Below, in pieces: positions 46,620-56,499 of a stretch of DNA of 64,000 nucleotides. A program made the translations under genes and the position numbers. A model generated the notes under the pieces. The model was not told the DNA's origin. It did no database searches and saw only the letters and a program-made list of their open reading frames with translations. Numbering within the stretch: the first letter of the stretch is position 1; each line of letters begins with the position of its first letter. Origin of the DNA: Allorhizobium undicola ORS 992 = ATCC 700741 (GTDB lineage Bacteria; Pseudomonadota; Alphaproteobacteria; Rhizobiales; Rhizobiaceae); the NCBI RefSeq assembly GCF_000621665.1, contig NZ_JHXQ01000001.1, positions 248,001 through 312,000 on the forward strand. The letters are read 5' to 3'.

Positions 46620-48758
46620 ATGGCAGTTTTGACAGGCGTAATTCTATGCGGTCTGGTGTCCGTGGCCTATGCCATCTGGGCCACACGGGCCGTTCTCGCG
46701 GCCGATCAGGGCACGCCGCGAATGCAGGAAATCGCAGGCTATATCCGTGAAGGCGCACAGGCCTATCTGGCCCGCCAGTATCTGACGATCGCCATCGTGG
46801 GTGCCGTGGTCTTCGTGGCAGCATGGTTTCTACTGTCGGGCGAGGCGGCCATTGGCTTCCTTATCGGTGCGGTTCTGTCTGGCGCGGCGGGCTTTATTGG
46901 AATGCATGTTTCCGTGCGTGCCAATGTGCGCACCGCGCAGGCGTCGGCGCAAAGCCTTTCGGCCGGGCTGGACATTGCCTTCAAATCCGGCGCGATCACC
47001 GGGATGCTGGTGGCCGGGCTCGCCCTGCTTGGCGTTTCTCTCTATTATCTGGTTCTCACGGCAGGCCTTGGCCATGCATCGGGTTCGCGCGAGGTTATCG
47101 ATGCGCTGGTGGCCCTTGGCTTCGGGGCCTCGCTGATTTCCATTTTCGCCCGTCTCGGCGGCGGGATTTTCACAAAGGGTGCCGATGTCGGCGGCGATCT
47201 CGTGGGCAAGGTGGAAGCCGGAATCCCTGAGGACGATCCGCGCAATCCGGCCACCATTGCCGATAATGTCGGCGACAATGTTGGCGATTGCGCAGGCATG
47301 GCGGCCGATCTTTTCGAAACCTATGCTGTCTCCGTCGTCGCCACCATGGTGCTTGCCGCGATCTTTTTTGCGGGCTCGGCCATTCTGGAATCGGCCATGA
47401 TCTATCCGCTGGCCATCTGCGGCGCCTGCGTGATCACATCGATCATCGGTACTTTCTTCGTCAAGTTGGGCGTCAACGGCTCCATCATGGGCGCGCTTTA
47501 CAAAGGGCTGATCGTAACCGGCATTCTTTCGATTGCCGGGCTGGCGCTGGCCACGCAGGTCACGGTGGGCTGGGGCGCGATCGGCGAGGTCGCTGGCATG
47601 ACGATCACCGGCCTCAACCTGTTTGCCTGCGGTATTCTCGGCCTTGTCGTCACGGCACTGATCGTGGTGATTACCGAATATTACACCGGCACCAACAAGC
47701 GGCCCGTCAATTCCATCGCACAGGCATCCGTCACCGGTCACGGGACCAATGTCATCCAGGGGCTGGCGGTTTCCCTTGAGTCAACGGCGCTGCCCGCGCT
47801 GGTCATCGTCGGTGGCATTATTTCCACCTATCAGCTTGCCGGCCTGTTCGGCACGGCAATCGCCGTCACCACCATGCTGGGGCTTGCGGGCATGATCGTG
47901 GCGCTCGATGCTTTCGGTCCCGTCACGGACAATGCCGGAGGCATCGCCGAAATGGCGCATCTGCCGCCGGAAGTGCGCAAATCCACCGATGCGCTGGATG
48001 CGGTGGGCAATACCACCAAGGCCGTCACCAAGGGCTATGCCATCGGATCGGCGGGTCTCGGTGCACTGGTGCTGTTTGCCGCCTATTCCAACGATCTGCA
48101 ATATTTCGCCGCCAACGGCCAGACCTATCCCTATTTTGCCGATGTCGGGCAGATTTCCTTCAGCCTGTCCAATCCTTACGTGGTGGCGGGGCTGATTTTC
48201 GGCGGGCTCATTCCCTATCTCTTCGGGGGCATTGCCATGACGGCGGTGGGCCGTGCCGGTGGCGCGGTGGTGGAAGAGGTGCGCCGCCAGTTTCGTGAAA
48301 AGCCCGGCATCATGGAAGGCCGCGACAAGCCGGATTACGGCCGCGCCGTCGATATGCTGACGCGCGCTGCCATTCGTGAAATGATCCTGCCCTCGCTTTT
48401 GCCGGTGCTGGCGCCGGTGATCGTCTATTATGGCGTGCTGCTGGTTTCCGGCTCCAAGGCCTCGGCCTTTGCCGCGCTCGGCGCGTCGCTGCTGGGCGTC
48501 ATCATCAACGGGCTGTTCGTGGCCATTTCCATGACTTCGGGAGGAGGCGCCTGGGACAATGCCAAGAAAAGTTTCGAGGACGGTTTTGTGGACAAGGACG
48601 GCAACCGCCATCTGAAGGGATCGGATGCGCACAAGGCTTCCGTCACGGGCGATACCGTTGGCGATCCCTATAAGGATACCGCAGGGCCTGCGGTCAATCC
48701 GGCCATCAAGATCACCAATATCGTGGCGCTTCTGCTTTTGGCCATTCTGGCCGGTTGA
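46620..48758 (+). CDS. hppA: Membrane-bound proton-translocating pyrophosphatase HppA
   Basis: 712 residues, about sixteen membrane segments. It hydrolyses pyrophosphate and pumps H+ out. [20 protein letters not shown] near 190 and [20 protein letters not shown] near 218 hold the PPi/Mg2+ site, and [10 protein letters not shown] near 435 and the late [15 protein letters not shown] the other acidic clusters. [17 protein letters not shown] near 463 has Lys where K+-dependent enzymes have Ala, so it should be K+-independent. I start at the ATG at 46620 after GAGAGAGG, since an upstream ATG adds a non-membrane stretch not seen in the family. Confidence 0.94.
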   Translation: MAVLTGVILCGLVSVAYAIWATRAVLAADQGTPRMQEIAGYIREGAQAYLARQYLTIAIVGAVVFVAAWFLLSGEAAIGFLIGAVLSGAAGFIGMHVSVRANVRTAQASAQSLSAGLDIAFKSGAITGMLVAGLALLGVSLYYLVLTAGLGHASGSREVIDALVALGFGASLISIFARLGGGIFTKGADVGGDLVGKVEAGIPEDDPRNPATIADNVGDNVGDCAGMAADLFETYAVSVVATMVLAAIFFAGSAILESAMIYPLAICGACVITSIIGTFFVKLGVNGSIMGALYKGLIVTGILSIAGLALATQVTVGWGAIGEVAGMTITGLNLFACGILGLVVTALIVVITEYYTGTNKRPVNSIAQASVTGHGTNVIQGLAVSLESTALPALVIVGGIISTYQLAGLFGTAIAVTTMLGLAGMIVALDAFGPVTDNAGGIAEMAHLPPEVRKSTDALDAVGNTTKAVTKGYAIGSAGLGALVLFAAYSNDLQYFAANGQTYPYFADVGQISFSLSNPYVVAGLIFGGLIPYLFGGIAMTAVGRAGGAVVEEVRRQFREKPGIMEGRDKPDYGRAVDMLTRAAIREMILPSLLPVLAPVIVYYGVLLVSGSKASAFAALGASLLGVIINGLFVAISMTSGGGAWDNAKKSFEDGFVDKDGNRHLKGSDAHKASVTGDTVGDPYKDTAGPAVNPAIKITNIVALLLLAILAG

Positions 48759-48800
48759 GCGGGCGGCCAAGGATATTGCCGTCTCTGACGGCATCTTTCC

Positions 48801-48841
48801 AAATGAAAAGGTCCGCAGCCTTGCTGCGGACCTTTTCATTT
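48801..48841. terminator. Bidirectional terminator between hppA and the SmpA/OmlA gene
   Basis: Perfect 18-base arms (AAATGAAAAGGTCCGCAG and its complement) around a CCTTG loop lie between two convergent genes; A/T-rich outer ends serve as T-runs in both directions. Confidence 0.93.
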
Positions 48842-48850
48842 GTGTCTGGA

Positions 48851-49378
48851 TCAGTTGATGCCCAGAATGTTCTTGACGTTGTTGGCCGTGCCGCCGCTGC
48901 CGGAAAGAACCTGTTGCAGGAAGGTCATATCCTTGCCGCCGGTTGGCGTGGTGCGCGAGATCATGTCGAAGACCTTGCCATCCTTCATGGTGTAGTTGGC
49001 GCGCTGGGCGACCGTGCCGTCCTTGCCGAAATAGATGGCCAGAACCTGCTGATCGACCAGTTGCGGCTTCATGAAGGCCACGGGGCGCTTGCGGGTCTGG
49101 GAGATGTAATAGAACACCTCGCCGTCGAAGGTTGCCGTGGTGGATGGCGTGCCGAGTGTCAGCAGCACCTGCTCGCGGCTGGAGCCGACGGGCACGAGGG
49201 CAAGCGCCTTCTCATCGACAATATAGCCGTTGTGATAGACTTCTGCCGTCGGCAGCACCTTGGCGGTGGTGCAGCCCGACAGTCCGGCCACTGCGATCAA
49301 CATTGTCGTCGCGGCCATGCCGGCTGCTCGGGCGCCCGGCCGGAAATACCGTCTGTTCAAGGATGCGTCTCCCATCAT
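48851..49378 (-). CDS. SmpA/OmlA (BamE-like) outer membrane lipoprotein
   Basis: 175 residues. A charged N-region and hydrophobic stretch end in LSGC near residue 35, a lipobox. The mature part contains ALVPVGSSREQVLLTLGTPS and ATFDGEVFYYISQTR, the hallmarks of the SmpA/OmlA fold used by BamE in outer membrane protein assembly. The C-terminal 60 residues are longer than in E. coli BamE, as is usual in alphaproteobacteria. Two tandem ATGs (49378, 49375) are possible. It is divergent from the cytochrome chaperone-like gene, from which 253 bases separate it. Confidence 0.87.
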   Translation of the reverse strand: MMGDASLNRRYFRPGARAAGMAATTMLIAVAGLSGCTTAKVLPTAEVYHNGYIVDEKALALVPVGSSREQVLLTLGTPSTTATFDGEVFYYISQTRKRPVAFMKPQLVDQQVLAIYFGKDGTVAQRANYTMKDGKVFDMISRTTPTGGKDMTFLQQVLSGSGGTANNVKNILGIN

Positions 49379-49631
49379 GCTCTGTCGTTATGGCCGCCTG
49401 GCCTTGTCCTGTTCGCCCGTCTTGCCCATATCATTGTGGCCATTCCGGGGACGATCCAAGGCATTGGATTTTTCATTGCGCGATTTCGCGGCTGACGGGT
49501 GGTGCTGGCTGCGTCCGGCACCCGTGCTTGAAACCGTTTGCAATTCGTCTCTGCTTCGGTAAACCAGCTTTTCAATTCATGCAACATCGGCAAAGGGCCG
49601 CGAGCAAGTAAACCGGCAAGGTTTTTTGGGG

Positions 49632-50174
49632 ATGATATTCCGCCTCTTCCGCAATCGTCAGAACAATCGCGCCATCATTGACCGGCAATATGCCGCCTTG
49701 ACCGAGGCCGCCCGCCAGCCGGACTTCTACAGAAGCTTGCACGTGCCCGATACGGTGATGGGCCGGTTCGAGATGCTGTCGCTGGTCATGATTCTCTATT
49801 TCCGCCGCACGGCAAGCTGTGAAAGAAGCGGGCAGGAGGTGGCCCAATCGATTGTGGACGCATTTTTCCAGGACATCGATCATTCCTTGCGCGAACTTGG
49901 GATTGGCGACCAATCCGTGCCGAAGCGCATGAAGAAAATGGCCGGCATGTTCTACGGACGGCTGGAATCCTATGCAAAGGCGCTCGACGCGGCGAGCGCA
50001 GAAGAGATGGCGGCCGCGTTGCGCCGAAACATCCACCCGCAGCAGGACGACGCGCCCGCCATGCTGGAACTGGCGCATTGGGCGCTTGCAGCCGAAGGTG
50101 CTTTGCGGGATATGCCGGAAGAGGCGATCGTCACCGGCATGGTGACACTTATTGGCCCGCAGCAACAGGTTTGA
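49632..50174 (+). CDS. Ubiquinol-cytochrome c chaperone (CBP3) family protein
   Basis: 180 residues. RQPDFYRSLHVPDTVMGRFE near 27 and AQSIVDAFFQDIDHSLRELG near 75, followed by SVPKRMKKMAGMFYGRLESY, are conserved in the Ubiq_cyt_C_chap family related to mitochondrial CBP3/UQCC1, which helps assemble the bc1 complex. Being bacterial, its partner is inferred. The ATG at 49632 (MIFRLFRN) is preferred over a TTG six bases earlier. It is followed after one base by the DUF177 gene; these two are usual neighbours in alphaproteobacteria. Confidence 0.86.
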   Translation: MIFRLFRNRQNNRAIIDRQYAALTEAARQPDFYRSLHVPDTVMGRFEMLSLVMILYFRRTASCERSGQEVAQSIVDAFFQDIDHSLRELGIGDQSVPKRMKKMAGMFYGRLESYAKALDAASAEEMAAALRRNIHPQQDDAPAMLELAHWALAAEGALRDMPEEAIVTGMVTLIGPQQQV

Positions 50175-50175
50175 C

Positions 50176-50736
50176 ATGACGAAGCGCGACACCGACACAG
50201 AGACAGCCTTTTCCTTTCCCGTAAAGGTTGGTCATATATCGGCCAATCCCGTACAGGTGCATCTGGAAGCCGACGAGGCCGAATGCGCGGGCCTTGCCCG
50301 TTTGTGGCGGGTGCTGGCCGTAAAGTCGCTGAAGGCAGACCTCAAGCTTTCGCGTTGGAAACGGGATGGCGTGCGAATCAAGGGCACGGTGGAAGCAGAG
50401 ATCGAACAGGCCTGCGTGGTGACGCTTGAGCCTGTTGCCTCTTCCATTCGCGAGGAGGTGGAACAGGTTTTCCTGCCCGAGGGCTCCAAGCTCATCCGCC
50501 TGATGACCGACGGCCAGGGCGAAATGGTGCTGGACCCCGATGGTCCCGATATACCGGAGACCTTCGCGGGCGATACAATCGATGCGGGCCTGCTGGTCAG
50601 CGAGTTTGCCGCGCTTGCCATCGATCCCTATCCGCGCAAGCAGGGAGTTGAATTTTCCGGCCATTCGGAAGATACCGGCGCCGAGATCATACGCCCGTCG
50701 CCTTTTGCGGCTTTAAAGGATTGGAAAAAGGACTAG
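50176..50736 (+). CDS. YceD/DUF177 family protein
   Basis: 186 residues. The middle part VKGHV-like strands are followed by EIEQACVVTLEPVASSIREE near 80, which contains the single conserved Cys of the alphaproteobacterial form. GDTIDAGLLVSEFAALAIDP near 135 and YPRKQG near 155 are the C-terminal block. YceD proteins sit upstream of rpmF and plsX in many bacteria and in some plants assist 23S rRNA accumulation. No rpmF is found here. It lies 256 bases before plsX; this intervening sequence shows no gene. Confidence 0.85.
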   Translation: MTKRDTDTETAFSFPVKVGHISANPVQVHLEADEAECAGLARLWRVLAVKSLKADLKLSRWKRDGVRIKGTVEAEIEQACVVTLEPVASSIREEVEQVFLPEGSKLIRLMTDGQGEMVLDPDGPDIPETFAGDTIDAGLLVSEFAALAIDPYPRKQGVEFSGHSEDTGAEIIRPSPFAALKDWKKD

Positions 50737-50992
50737 CCATTGCTGTTGGTCCAGTGAATGGACCGGCAATGGCACTTTGCAAGCGTAAGCTTGTTGCGCC
50801 GCCTTGGCGCCGCCATATAGAAGGGCACGGCAGGCGGAAGGGTTGCAGCACTCGTCAGGACTTTGGCAGCAGAGTGGGGGTGCTTTAAGAAAAACTCCGG
50901 GGGCTTGTGGGGCGCGGCACTATTGTCTCTCCCGCAAGATCCGTTAATTTGCGGGCATTTGCCCCCGATGAGGAAGAAGGAAAAACAGGCGC

Positions 50993-52039
50993 GTGGTCAA
51001 GATTTCTCTCGACGTGATGGGGGGCGATTTCGGTCCCGAAAGCGTGATTCCGGGTGCGGCAAAGGCGCTTGAGCGGCATCCTGACATCAGTTTCGTGCTG
51101 TTTGGCCAGAAGGAACGTTGTGAGCCGTTGCTGGCGCGCTATCCCAAACTGAAGGAACGCTCGGTCTTTCACGATTGCGAGGTGGCCGTGGGCATGGATG
51201 AAAAGCCAAGCCAGGCCCTGCGGCGCGGACGCTATGTCTCCAGCATGTGGCGCGCCATCGAAGCGGTGAAGACCGGTCAGGCGGATGTTGCCGTTTCGGC
51301 GGGCAATACCGGGGCCTTGATGGCCATGGCGAAATTCTGCCTGCGCACCATGGCCAATATCGAGCGCCCCGCCATTGCCGCCATCTGGCCGACGCTGCGC
51401 GGGGAAAGCATCGTGCTGGATGTGGGCGCCACGATCGGCGCCGATGCGCAGCAGCTTCTGGATTTTGCGGTCATGGGCGGAGCCATGGCGCGGGCGCTGT
51501 TTGAAATCGAGCGCCCCACCATCGGCCTGCTGAATGTCGGGGTGGAAGAGGTCAAAGGCCAGGAAGAGGTGCGCGAAGCCGGCCGGATGATCCGCGAGGC
51601 GGGGCTGGAGACCCTCAATTACGCCGGCTTCGTCGAGGGCGACGATCTCGGCAAGGGAACGGTGGATGTCGTTGTCACCGAGGGCTTTACCGGCAATATC
51701 GCGCTGAAGACCGCCGAGGGTACGGCGCGACAGATCGCAACCTATCTGCGCTCGGCCATGTCGCGCAGCCTGTTGTCGAAGATCGGCTATTTCTTCGCCA
51801 GGGGCGCCTTCGACCTTCTGCGGGAAAAGATGGACCCGCGCAAAGTCAATGGTGGGGTTTTTCTGGGGTTGAACGGCATCATCATCAAGAGCCATGGTGG
51901 CACGGATGGTGAGGGTTTTGCTGCGGCTATCGAAGTTGGCTATGACATGGCGCGAAATGGACTGACACAGAAGATCGAAAACGATCTTAAACTGTATCAC
52001 GCCCGTTTCCCATCCAGTGTCGGCCCCGAAGCCGCCTGA
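50993..52039 (+). CDS. plsX: Phosphate acyltransferase PlsX
   Basis: 348 residues from a GTG. It makes acyl-phosphate from acyl-ACP for phospholipid synthesis. [20 protein letters not shown] near 4, [19 protein letters not shown] near 100 and [20 protein letters not shown] near 225 are the family blocks. GTG follows AAGGAAAAACAGGC. It precedes fabH by 17 bases; the pair encodes consecutive uses of acyl-ACP. Confidence 0.95.
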   Translation: MVKISLDVMGGDFGPESVIPGAAKALERHPDISFVLFGQKERCEPLLARYPKLKERSVFHDCEVAVGMDEKPSQALRRGRYVSSMWRAIEAVKTGQADVAVSAGNTGALMAMAKFCLRTMANIERPAIAAIWPTLRGESIVLDVGATIGADAQQLLDFAVMGGAMARALFEIERPTIGLLNVGVEEVKGQEEVREAGRMIREAGLETLNYAGFVEGDDLGKGTVDVVVTEGFTGNIALKTAEGTARQIATYLRSAMSRSLLSKIGYFFARGAFDLLREKMDPRKVNGGVFLGLNGIIIKSHGGTDGEGFAAAIEVGYDMARNGLTQKIENDLKLYHARFPSSVGPEAA

Positions 52040-52056
52040 TTTAAGGAATTTCAGAT

Positions 52057-53028
52057 ATGATTCGTTCGGTCGTTCGGGGCTTTGGTTCTGCCTTGCCCAA
52101 GCAGGTCGTTACCAACAAGGAACTTGAATCCAGGGTCGAGACCTCGGATGAGTGGATCGTCCAGCGCACGGGCATCAAACAGCGCTATCTGGCGGGCGAG
52201 GGGGAAACTACGGCCTCGCTGGGCGCGGCTGCCGCGCAGGCCGCACTCGACAATGCAGGGCTGACCGTTGCCGATATCGATGTGATCATCTGCGCCACCT
52301 CCACGCCCGACAATACCTTTCCGGCCACGGCTGTGAACATTCAGGCCCGCCTTGGCATGACGCATGGTTTTGCCTTCGATGTGCAGGCCGTTTGCACTGG
52401 CTTTGTCTATGCTGTCACCACGGCGGATGCCTATATTCGTGGCGGGCTTGCCAAGCGGGCTCTGGTGATTGGCGCCGAAACCTTTTCGCGCATCCTGGAC
52501 TGGACGGATCGCACAACCTGCGTGCTGTTTGGCGACGGCGCTGGCGCTCTCGTGCTGGAAGCCCAGGAAGGGCAGGGCCTGACCGCCGATCGCGGCGTGC
52601 TTTCGGCCAAGCTGCGCTCGGACGGCTCGCACAAGGACAAGCTCTATGTCGATGGCGGCCCTTCCACCACCGGCACCGTAGGGCATCTGCGCATGGAAGG
52701 CCGCGAGGTGTTCAAGCACGCGGTAGGAATGATTACCGACGTGATCGAGGAATCCTTCGCCTCGTCTGGCCTATCCTCCGAGCAGGTCAACTGGCTGGTG
52801 CCGCATCAGGCCAATCTGCGCATTATTGACGGCGCTGCCAAGAAGCTCAACATCCCGATGGAGAAGGTCGTGGTGACGGTGGATCAGCATGGCAATACCT
52901 CGGCGGCGTCGATCCCGCTGGCTCTGGCCACGGCCGCCGGTGATGGCCGCATCCGCAAGGGCGATCTGGTCCTGCTGGAAGCCATGGGCGGCGGCTTCAC
53001 CTGGGGTGCGGTGCTGCTGCGGTGGTGA
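52057..53028 (+). CDS. fabH: 3-oxoacyl-ACP synthase III FabH
   Basis: 323 residues. It condenses acetyl-CoA with malonyl-ACP to start fatty acid synthesis. [20 protein letters not shown] near 108 contains the catalytic Cys. [19 protein letters not shown] near 246 carries the His, and [18 protein letters not shown] near 276 the Asn. AAGGAATTT precedes the ATG. It is co-oriented with plsX and ihfA; 98 bases separate it from ihfA. Confidence 0.95.
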   Translation: MIRSVVRGFGSALPKQVVTNKELESRVETSDEWIVQRTGIKQRYLAGEGETTASLGAAAAQAALDNAGLTVADIDVIICATSTPDNTFPATAVNIQARLGMTHGFAFDVQAVCTGFVYAVTTADAYIRGGLAKRALVIGAETFSRILDWTDRTTCVLFGDGAGALVLEAQEGQGLTADRGVLSAKLRSDGSHKDKLYVDGGPSTTGTVGHLRMEGREVFKHAVGMITDVIEESFASSGLSSEQVNWLVPHQANLRIIDGAAKKLNIPMEKVVVTVDQHGNTSAASIPLALATAAGDGRIRKGDLVLLEAMGGGFTWGAVLLRW

Positions 53029-53126
53029 TGGCGTTAAAATCATCTTGTTACAAGAGCTTGACCGGAAAGCGCTCTGCCAATACTCTCTGAAATCAAGGAT
53101 CAGAAAGTCAGAATGGACGGGTTGAG

Positions 53127-53465
53127 ATGACCGGCAAAACTGTAACACGCGCGGACCTGGCGGAATCGGTCTTTCGAAAGGTCGGCCTTTCACGCACCGA
53201 ATCGGCGGAACTCGTGGAAACCGTGATCGACGAGATCTGCAACGCAATCGTGCGTGGCGAAACCGTCAAGCTTTCCTCCTTTGCAACCTTTCAGGTGCGC
53301 TCCAAGAACGAGCGCATCGGCCGTAACCCGAAGACCGGGGAAGAAGTGCCGATTTCGCCTCGCAAGGTCATGACCTTCAAGGCGTCGAACGTTCTCAAGC
53401 AGCGTATCCTGCGCTCGCATCTGGCGCGCAAGGCAAAGCAGAAGCCGCAAAATCCGGCTGTATGA
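53127..53465 (+). CDS. ihfA: Integration host factor subunit alpha
   Basis: 112 residues. The DNA-bending HU/IHF fold: [19 protein letters not shown] at the N-terminus (dimer helices) and the arm region [17 protein letters not shown] near 58-74, with the Pro that wedges into [14 protein letters not shown] is an extended basic tail. It acts with IhfB, which is not in this window. It is followed by a MerR-type gene, the usual order plsX-fabH-ihfA-merR in this order of bacteria. Confidence 0.95.
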   Translation: MTGKTVTRADLAESVFRKVGLSRTESAELVETVIDEICNAIVRGETVKLSSFATFQVRSKNERIGRNPKTGEEVPISPRKVMTFKASNVLKQRILRSHLARKAKQKPQNPAV

Positions 53466-53705
53466 AGCCTATTCTGGCAGGTCCAGCCGTCACGGCAGGG
53501 CCTGCTTTCGTCTCTATAGGACGGCGTGTGGCATTTCCTGATCTGTGCACACTGCGCAGGCGAGGGTGGGGAAGGCCATAAAAGACTTGAATTTTCTCCG
53601 CTAAGTCATTGAAATAGAGGTTGGGCGTGCGCGCGAGTCTCTTTGCTTTGCGGCGACGTTCAGGCAAGGATTCGCTTAACCTGTTCCGATCTTGAGGATC
53701 AAGCC

Positions 53706-54230
53706 TTGGATAAAAGCCCCGATGCATTCCGCACGATCAGCGAAGTAGCGGACGATCTCGATCTGCCGCAGCATGTGTTGCGTTTTTGGGAAACCCGCTT
53801 TCCCCAGATCAAGCCGATGAAGCGCGGCGGGGGCCGCCGGTATTACCGCCCGGAGGATATTGACCTTCTGAAGGGCATTCGGCATTTGCTGTATGATCAC
53901 GGCTATACGATCAAGGGCGTGCAGAAGCTCTTGAAAACCAATGGCAACAAATTTGTCATGGCCGTTGCATCGGGCGATGTGGCCACCATGGAGGCCCTGG
54001 TTGCCGCCAATCAATCGCATGACGATGAACCACGGCTGGGTGACGAAGATCAGGTCGTTGGACAGGCCAAGGTTCGTCCAAGCCGCTTCTTTGGCTTTGG
54101 CGGCGGTGACGACGATATTCCGGAAATCTCGCTGGGGAAGGGGTCGATCAACAAGGAAGATCGGGCCTTGTTGCAGGAAACATTGTTTGATTTGCTGGAA
54201 TGTAAACGCCTGCTCGATCAGGTGCGATAA
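53706..54230 (+). CDS. MerR-family transcriptional regulator
   Basis: 174 residues from the TTG at 53706, with GAGG upstream. [20 protein letters not shown] near residue 8 is the MerR winged helix. [20 protein letters not shown] and [20 protein letters not shown]-like segments follow. The C-terminal part (about 90-174) is acidic and Gly-rich with [10 protein letters not shown]; no metal-binding cysteines are present. The signal is unknown. It always lies after ihfA in this order of bacteria. Upstream in-frame codons to 53643 lack family sequence. Confidence 0.87.
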   Translation: MDKSPDAFRTISEVADDLDLPQHVLRFWETRFPQIKPMKRGGGRRYYRPEDIDLLKGIRHLLYDHGYTIKGVQKLLKTNGNKFVMAVASGDVATMEALVAANQSHDDEPRLGDEDQVVGQAKVRPSRFFGFGGGDDDIPEISLGKGSINKEDRALLQETLFDLLECKRLLDQVR

Positions 54231-54679
54231 GATATTCGTCAGCCATTCCAGTCCGTATTCTGGCTGGCTTGATCACCAATTCGTAAATATCCCATAAAAT
54301 CATCTCTCCGCCTTAATTGCAGGGGGATGTTGTGCTATCTATTACAAGTGCTGGTTTTGGAGCAATGATGTCTCGAAGCCACCTTGCCTCAAAGTGACGG
54401 GCATATGCTGCTGCAAGAGCCCCGATTGGCGTAAGAGGCGCGCAGTCGTATCAGACAGAGTGAGCCGGTTCCCGCGTGATGTTCTGCGGGGTTCGTTCCG
54501 GTCATCAGCCATGACAATCATTGAATTCCTGAGTGCCATGTTGCTGGCTGGCGCTTTCCAGGATTGCGCTCCTTTGACTTTTTTTGGTATTTTCGATAAA
54601 GCCGAAAGAGAGGAGGGAACCTTTGAAGCCTTCTGCATCGCTGGCGGCCGGCTTCGATCTTTGCTGGCACAAGTCTCTT
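54231..54679. other. Intergenic region without recognised genes
   Basis: About 450 bases. Open frames on both strands lack ribosome sites and protein features. I looked for tRNA-like cloverleaf and small-RNA shapes and saw nothing convincing. Its base composition (runs such as TGACTTTTTTTGG at 54576) differs from coding DNA here, suggesting decayed or acquired sequence. Confidence 0.5.
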
Positions 54680-54793
54680 AGCATGTCGGGCAAAAGTGTG
54701 CAGTGGTTTTGCGATACCGACATGCGGCAAAACAATAGCATGTCGCGCAAAAGTGTGCAGCGGTTTTGCGATACCGACATGCGGCAAAACAAT
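54680..54793. repeat. Tandem pair of 57-base hairpin units (family E)
   Basis: Two directly adjacent copies (54680-54736, 54737-54793) differ at only two bases that I can see (GTCGGGC versus GTCGCGC, and CAGTGG versus CAGCGG). In each, GCATGTCG and CGACATGC pair, with GCAAAA/TTTTGC inside, then GCAAAACAAT completes the unit. A diverged third copy is at 33624. Confidence 0.9.
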
Positions 54794-54799
54794 AACCTG

Positions 54800-54837
54800 A
54801 AGCGTCAGGAGCGAATCTGATAGATCGCGACACGCTT
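54800..54837. repeat. Palindromic repeat, family F
   Basis: AAGCGTCAGGAGCGAATCTG followed by ATAGATCGCGACACGCTT matches the copy at 33791-33830. As there, it follows family E units, so E and F may move or be inherited together. Confidence 0.8.
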
Positions 54838-54920
54838 GACTTCACGTTCTGCCGGTCAAGCCTGCGGCACGTGTTCCACGCACCTTCATTGTAACGAATA
54901 CCGACCATGGGGGGAGAAAC

Positions 54921-55127
54921 ATGGAAAAGGACTTTCTCGCTGCCGAGGCAGCCAGACGACTGAATAGCGAACACGACTTTGTCGATGCACCGGAGGCCTT
55001 GCAGAACGCTGTCGATCTTGTGCAGCGGCTGGCTGAGAGCGGGCTTGACGACGTTGATGAAATTCTGGACTTCACCCGGCAAATGGGTGGCAAGCGCTAC
55101 AATCCCGACACCGGGATTATGGAGTGA
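54921..55127 (+). CDS. Small acidic protein of unknown function
   Basis: 68 residues, starting MEKDFLAAEAARRLN after GGGGGGAGAAAC, a good ribosome site. The sequence is predicted to be mostly helical, strongly acidic and without cysteine: EALQNAVDLVQRLAESGLDD then DEILDFTRQMGG. It looks like a genuine soluble gene rather than a chance frame, but I recognise no family. It follows a repeat-rich stretch and lies 187 bases before another tiny gene. Confidence 0.55.
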   Translation: MEKDFLAAEAARRLNSEHDFVDAPEALQNAVDLVQRLAESGLDDVDEILDFTRQMGGKRYNPDTGIME

Positions 55128-55314
55128 TAGCACTTTGTCGATGAGAGGGCGCGCTGACGCGCAGCTATCCTCTGCTGTGGGCATTGCTACAATAGTGTGT
55201 GATGACAATATTGTGTGATGAGGGAACAATTCCGCCCACCATGCATTCTCATTCGCGAATTGCGGCAAAGCCAATCTGGGGCAAACGTGAAGCCGCGCGA
55301 GCAGGAGATGCAGA

Positions 55315-55464
55315 ATGAACCGTAACAACGGTCTTTATCTTATTATTGGCGCATTGGTGGTGGTGGTGATTGGCCTCGGCGTTTATGTTTATCGCGAAGA
55401 AACCAAGCCAAAGGGCGTGGAACTGAGCATCGGCCAGGACGGCGTGAAGGTTCAGGAGAAATAG
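55315..55464 (+). CDS. 49-residue single-pass membrane microprotein
   Basis: ATG at 55315 after GCAGGAGATGCAGA, a strong ribosome site. MNRNNGLYLIIGALVVVVIG begins with a positively leaning N-terminus and a membrane segment of about 20 residues (7-27, ending GLGVYVY). A polar, charged tail follows: REETKPKGVELSIGQDG and KVQEK. The tail would be in the periplasm or cytoplasm depending on orientation. Function unknown; the glycine/valine-rich helix and tail resemble small membrane proteins found in Hyphomicrobiales next to envelope genes. It is too short for routine gene finding. Confidence 0.7.
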   Translation: MNRNNGLYLIIGALVVVVIGLGVYVYREETKPKGVELSIGQDGVKVQEK

Positions 55465-55497
55465 GCTTCTTTCACGGAGCGTGCCTGCCAAAAAGGT

Positions 55498-56499
55498 TCA
55501 GGACAGGTCCCATTTCTTCACAAGCAAATGGGACAGCGACCATGGGAAAGCCAGCATGAAAGGCTGGCTTTTTTGATTCGGGCCAACAGGAAAACCGTGG
55601 CCAAAGCCATGAAGCGCGGCAAATTCCACGCGGCGTTTCCCGGCCTCATCCTTCCACACCAGCATTTCGCCTCCGGCCAGCGTTTCCCGCTGCGGGGAGG
55701 TGTCCTCCAGCCCGTTCAGGCCGAGCCATTGGCTGACCAAGGCCTTGCCATTGCCGGGATCGACCACATCGTCGGCATCGCCGTGCCATATCGAGATTTC
55801 CGGCCAGACTGCCGCATCCGGGCTTGCCTGACGCACCAGCCCGGCCCATTCCGTGGCCGATTTTTGCGGAGCCTGGCGCATCATTGAAAGGGCGGCCATG
55901 GCATCGCGGGCGCCACCGAAGGGCAAGCCGCCAACGATGGCGCCTGCCTTGAAGCGATGCGGGTAGACGGCCAGAAGAGCCGCCGCCATGGCCCCGCCAG
56001 CCGAAAGACCCACCACCTGGACGGCGTTGCCGTCCAGCCCGTGGTGTTCGATCATCCAGTCGATCATCTGGCGGATCGACCCCAGCTCGCCTCTATCTTC
56101 TGCCACGGCGCTGGGTCTGAACCAGTTGAAACAGAGATTTGGATTGTTGGAGGACCGCTGCTCTGGATAGAGAACGGCAAAGCCATGCTTTCTGGCCAGT
56201 TTTGTCCACTCGCTTGCCTGATCAAATTCCTCGGCCGTCTGCTTGCAGCCGTGCAGGACGACGACCAGAGGCGCGTTTGGCAGCAATTGCGACGGCGCAT
56301 AGGCCAGCATCCGCAGATGGCCGGGATTATGACCGAAGCCCGTTACCTCCAGCAAACGAGGGGTGTTGCGAGAAGCAGGGCGGGGCTTTGGCTCATCGAT
56401 AAGCCAGCCAGCATTCTCGGCGACACGGGTCATGGCGCGCTGAAGGCTGCGCTGCTGGCGCATGAGAGCGCTGACGGATTTTGGGAGTTTCAAATGCAT
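55498..56499 (-). CDS. PHB-depolymerase-family esterase
   Basis: 333 residues, alpha/beta hydrolase. VVLHGCKQTAEEFDQASEWT near 82 is the oxyanion region. VQVVGLSAGGAMAAALLA near 158 has the nucleophile Ser, SIWHGDADDVVDPGN near 240 the Asp, and ALHGFGHGFPVG near 300 the His. The family contains LpqC-type esterases and poly(3-hydroxybutyrate) depolymerases. No signal peptide is seen, so an intracellular or carbohydrate-esterase role is possible. I start at the ATG at 56499 (MHLKLPKSV); an in-frame ATG at 56541 has its AAGG touching the codon. Confidence 0.87.
   Translation of the reverse strand: MHLKLPKSVSALMRQQRSLQRAMTRVAENAGWLIDEPKPRPASRNTPRLLEVTGFGHNPGHLRMLAYAPSQLLPNAPLVVVLHGCKQTAEEFDQASEWTKLARKHGFAVLYPEQRSSNNPNLCFNWFRPSAVAEDRGELGSIRQMIDWMIEHHGLDGNAVQVVGLSAGGAMAAALLAVYPHRFKAGAIVGGLPFGGARDAMAALSMMRQAPQKSATEWAGLVRQASPDAAVWPEISIWHGDADDVVDPGNGKALVSQWLGLNGLEDTSPQRETLAGGEMLVWKDEAGKRRVEFAALHGFGHGFPVGPNQKSQPFMLAFPWSLSHLLVKKWDLS

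Noticed and set aside
54231-54679. Possible tRNA or small RNA after the MerR gene
   Set aside because: No cloverleaf or strong stem-terminator structure could be built by eye; a covariance-model search would settle it.
54680-54793. Possible CRISPR array
   Set aside because: Only two directly adjacent repeats with no spacers between them, no cas genes, and the units are hairpins of a scattered family.
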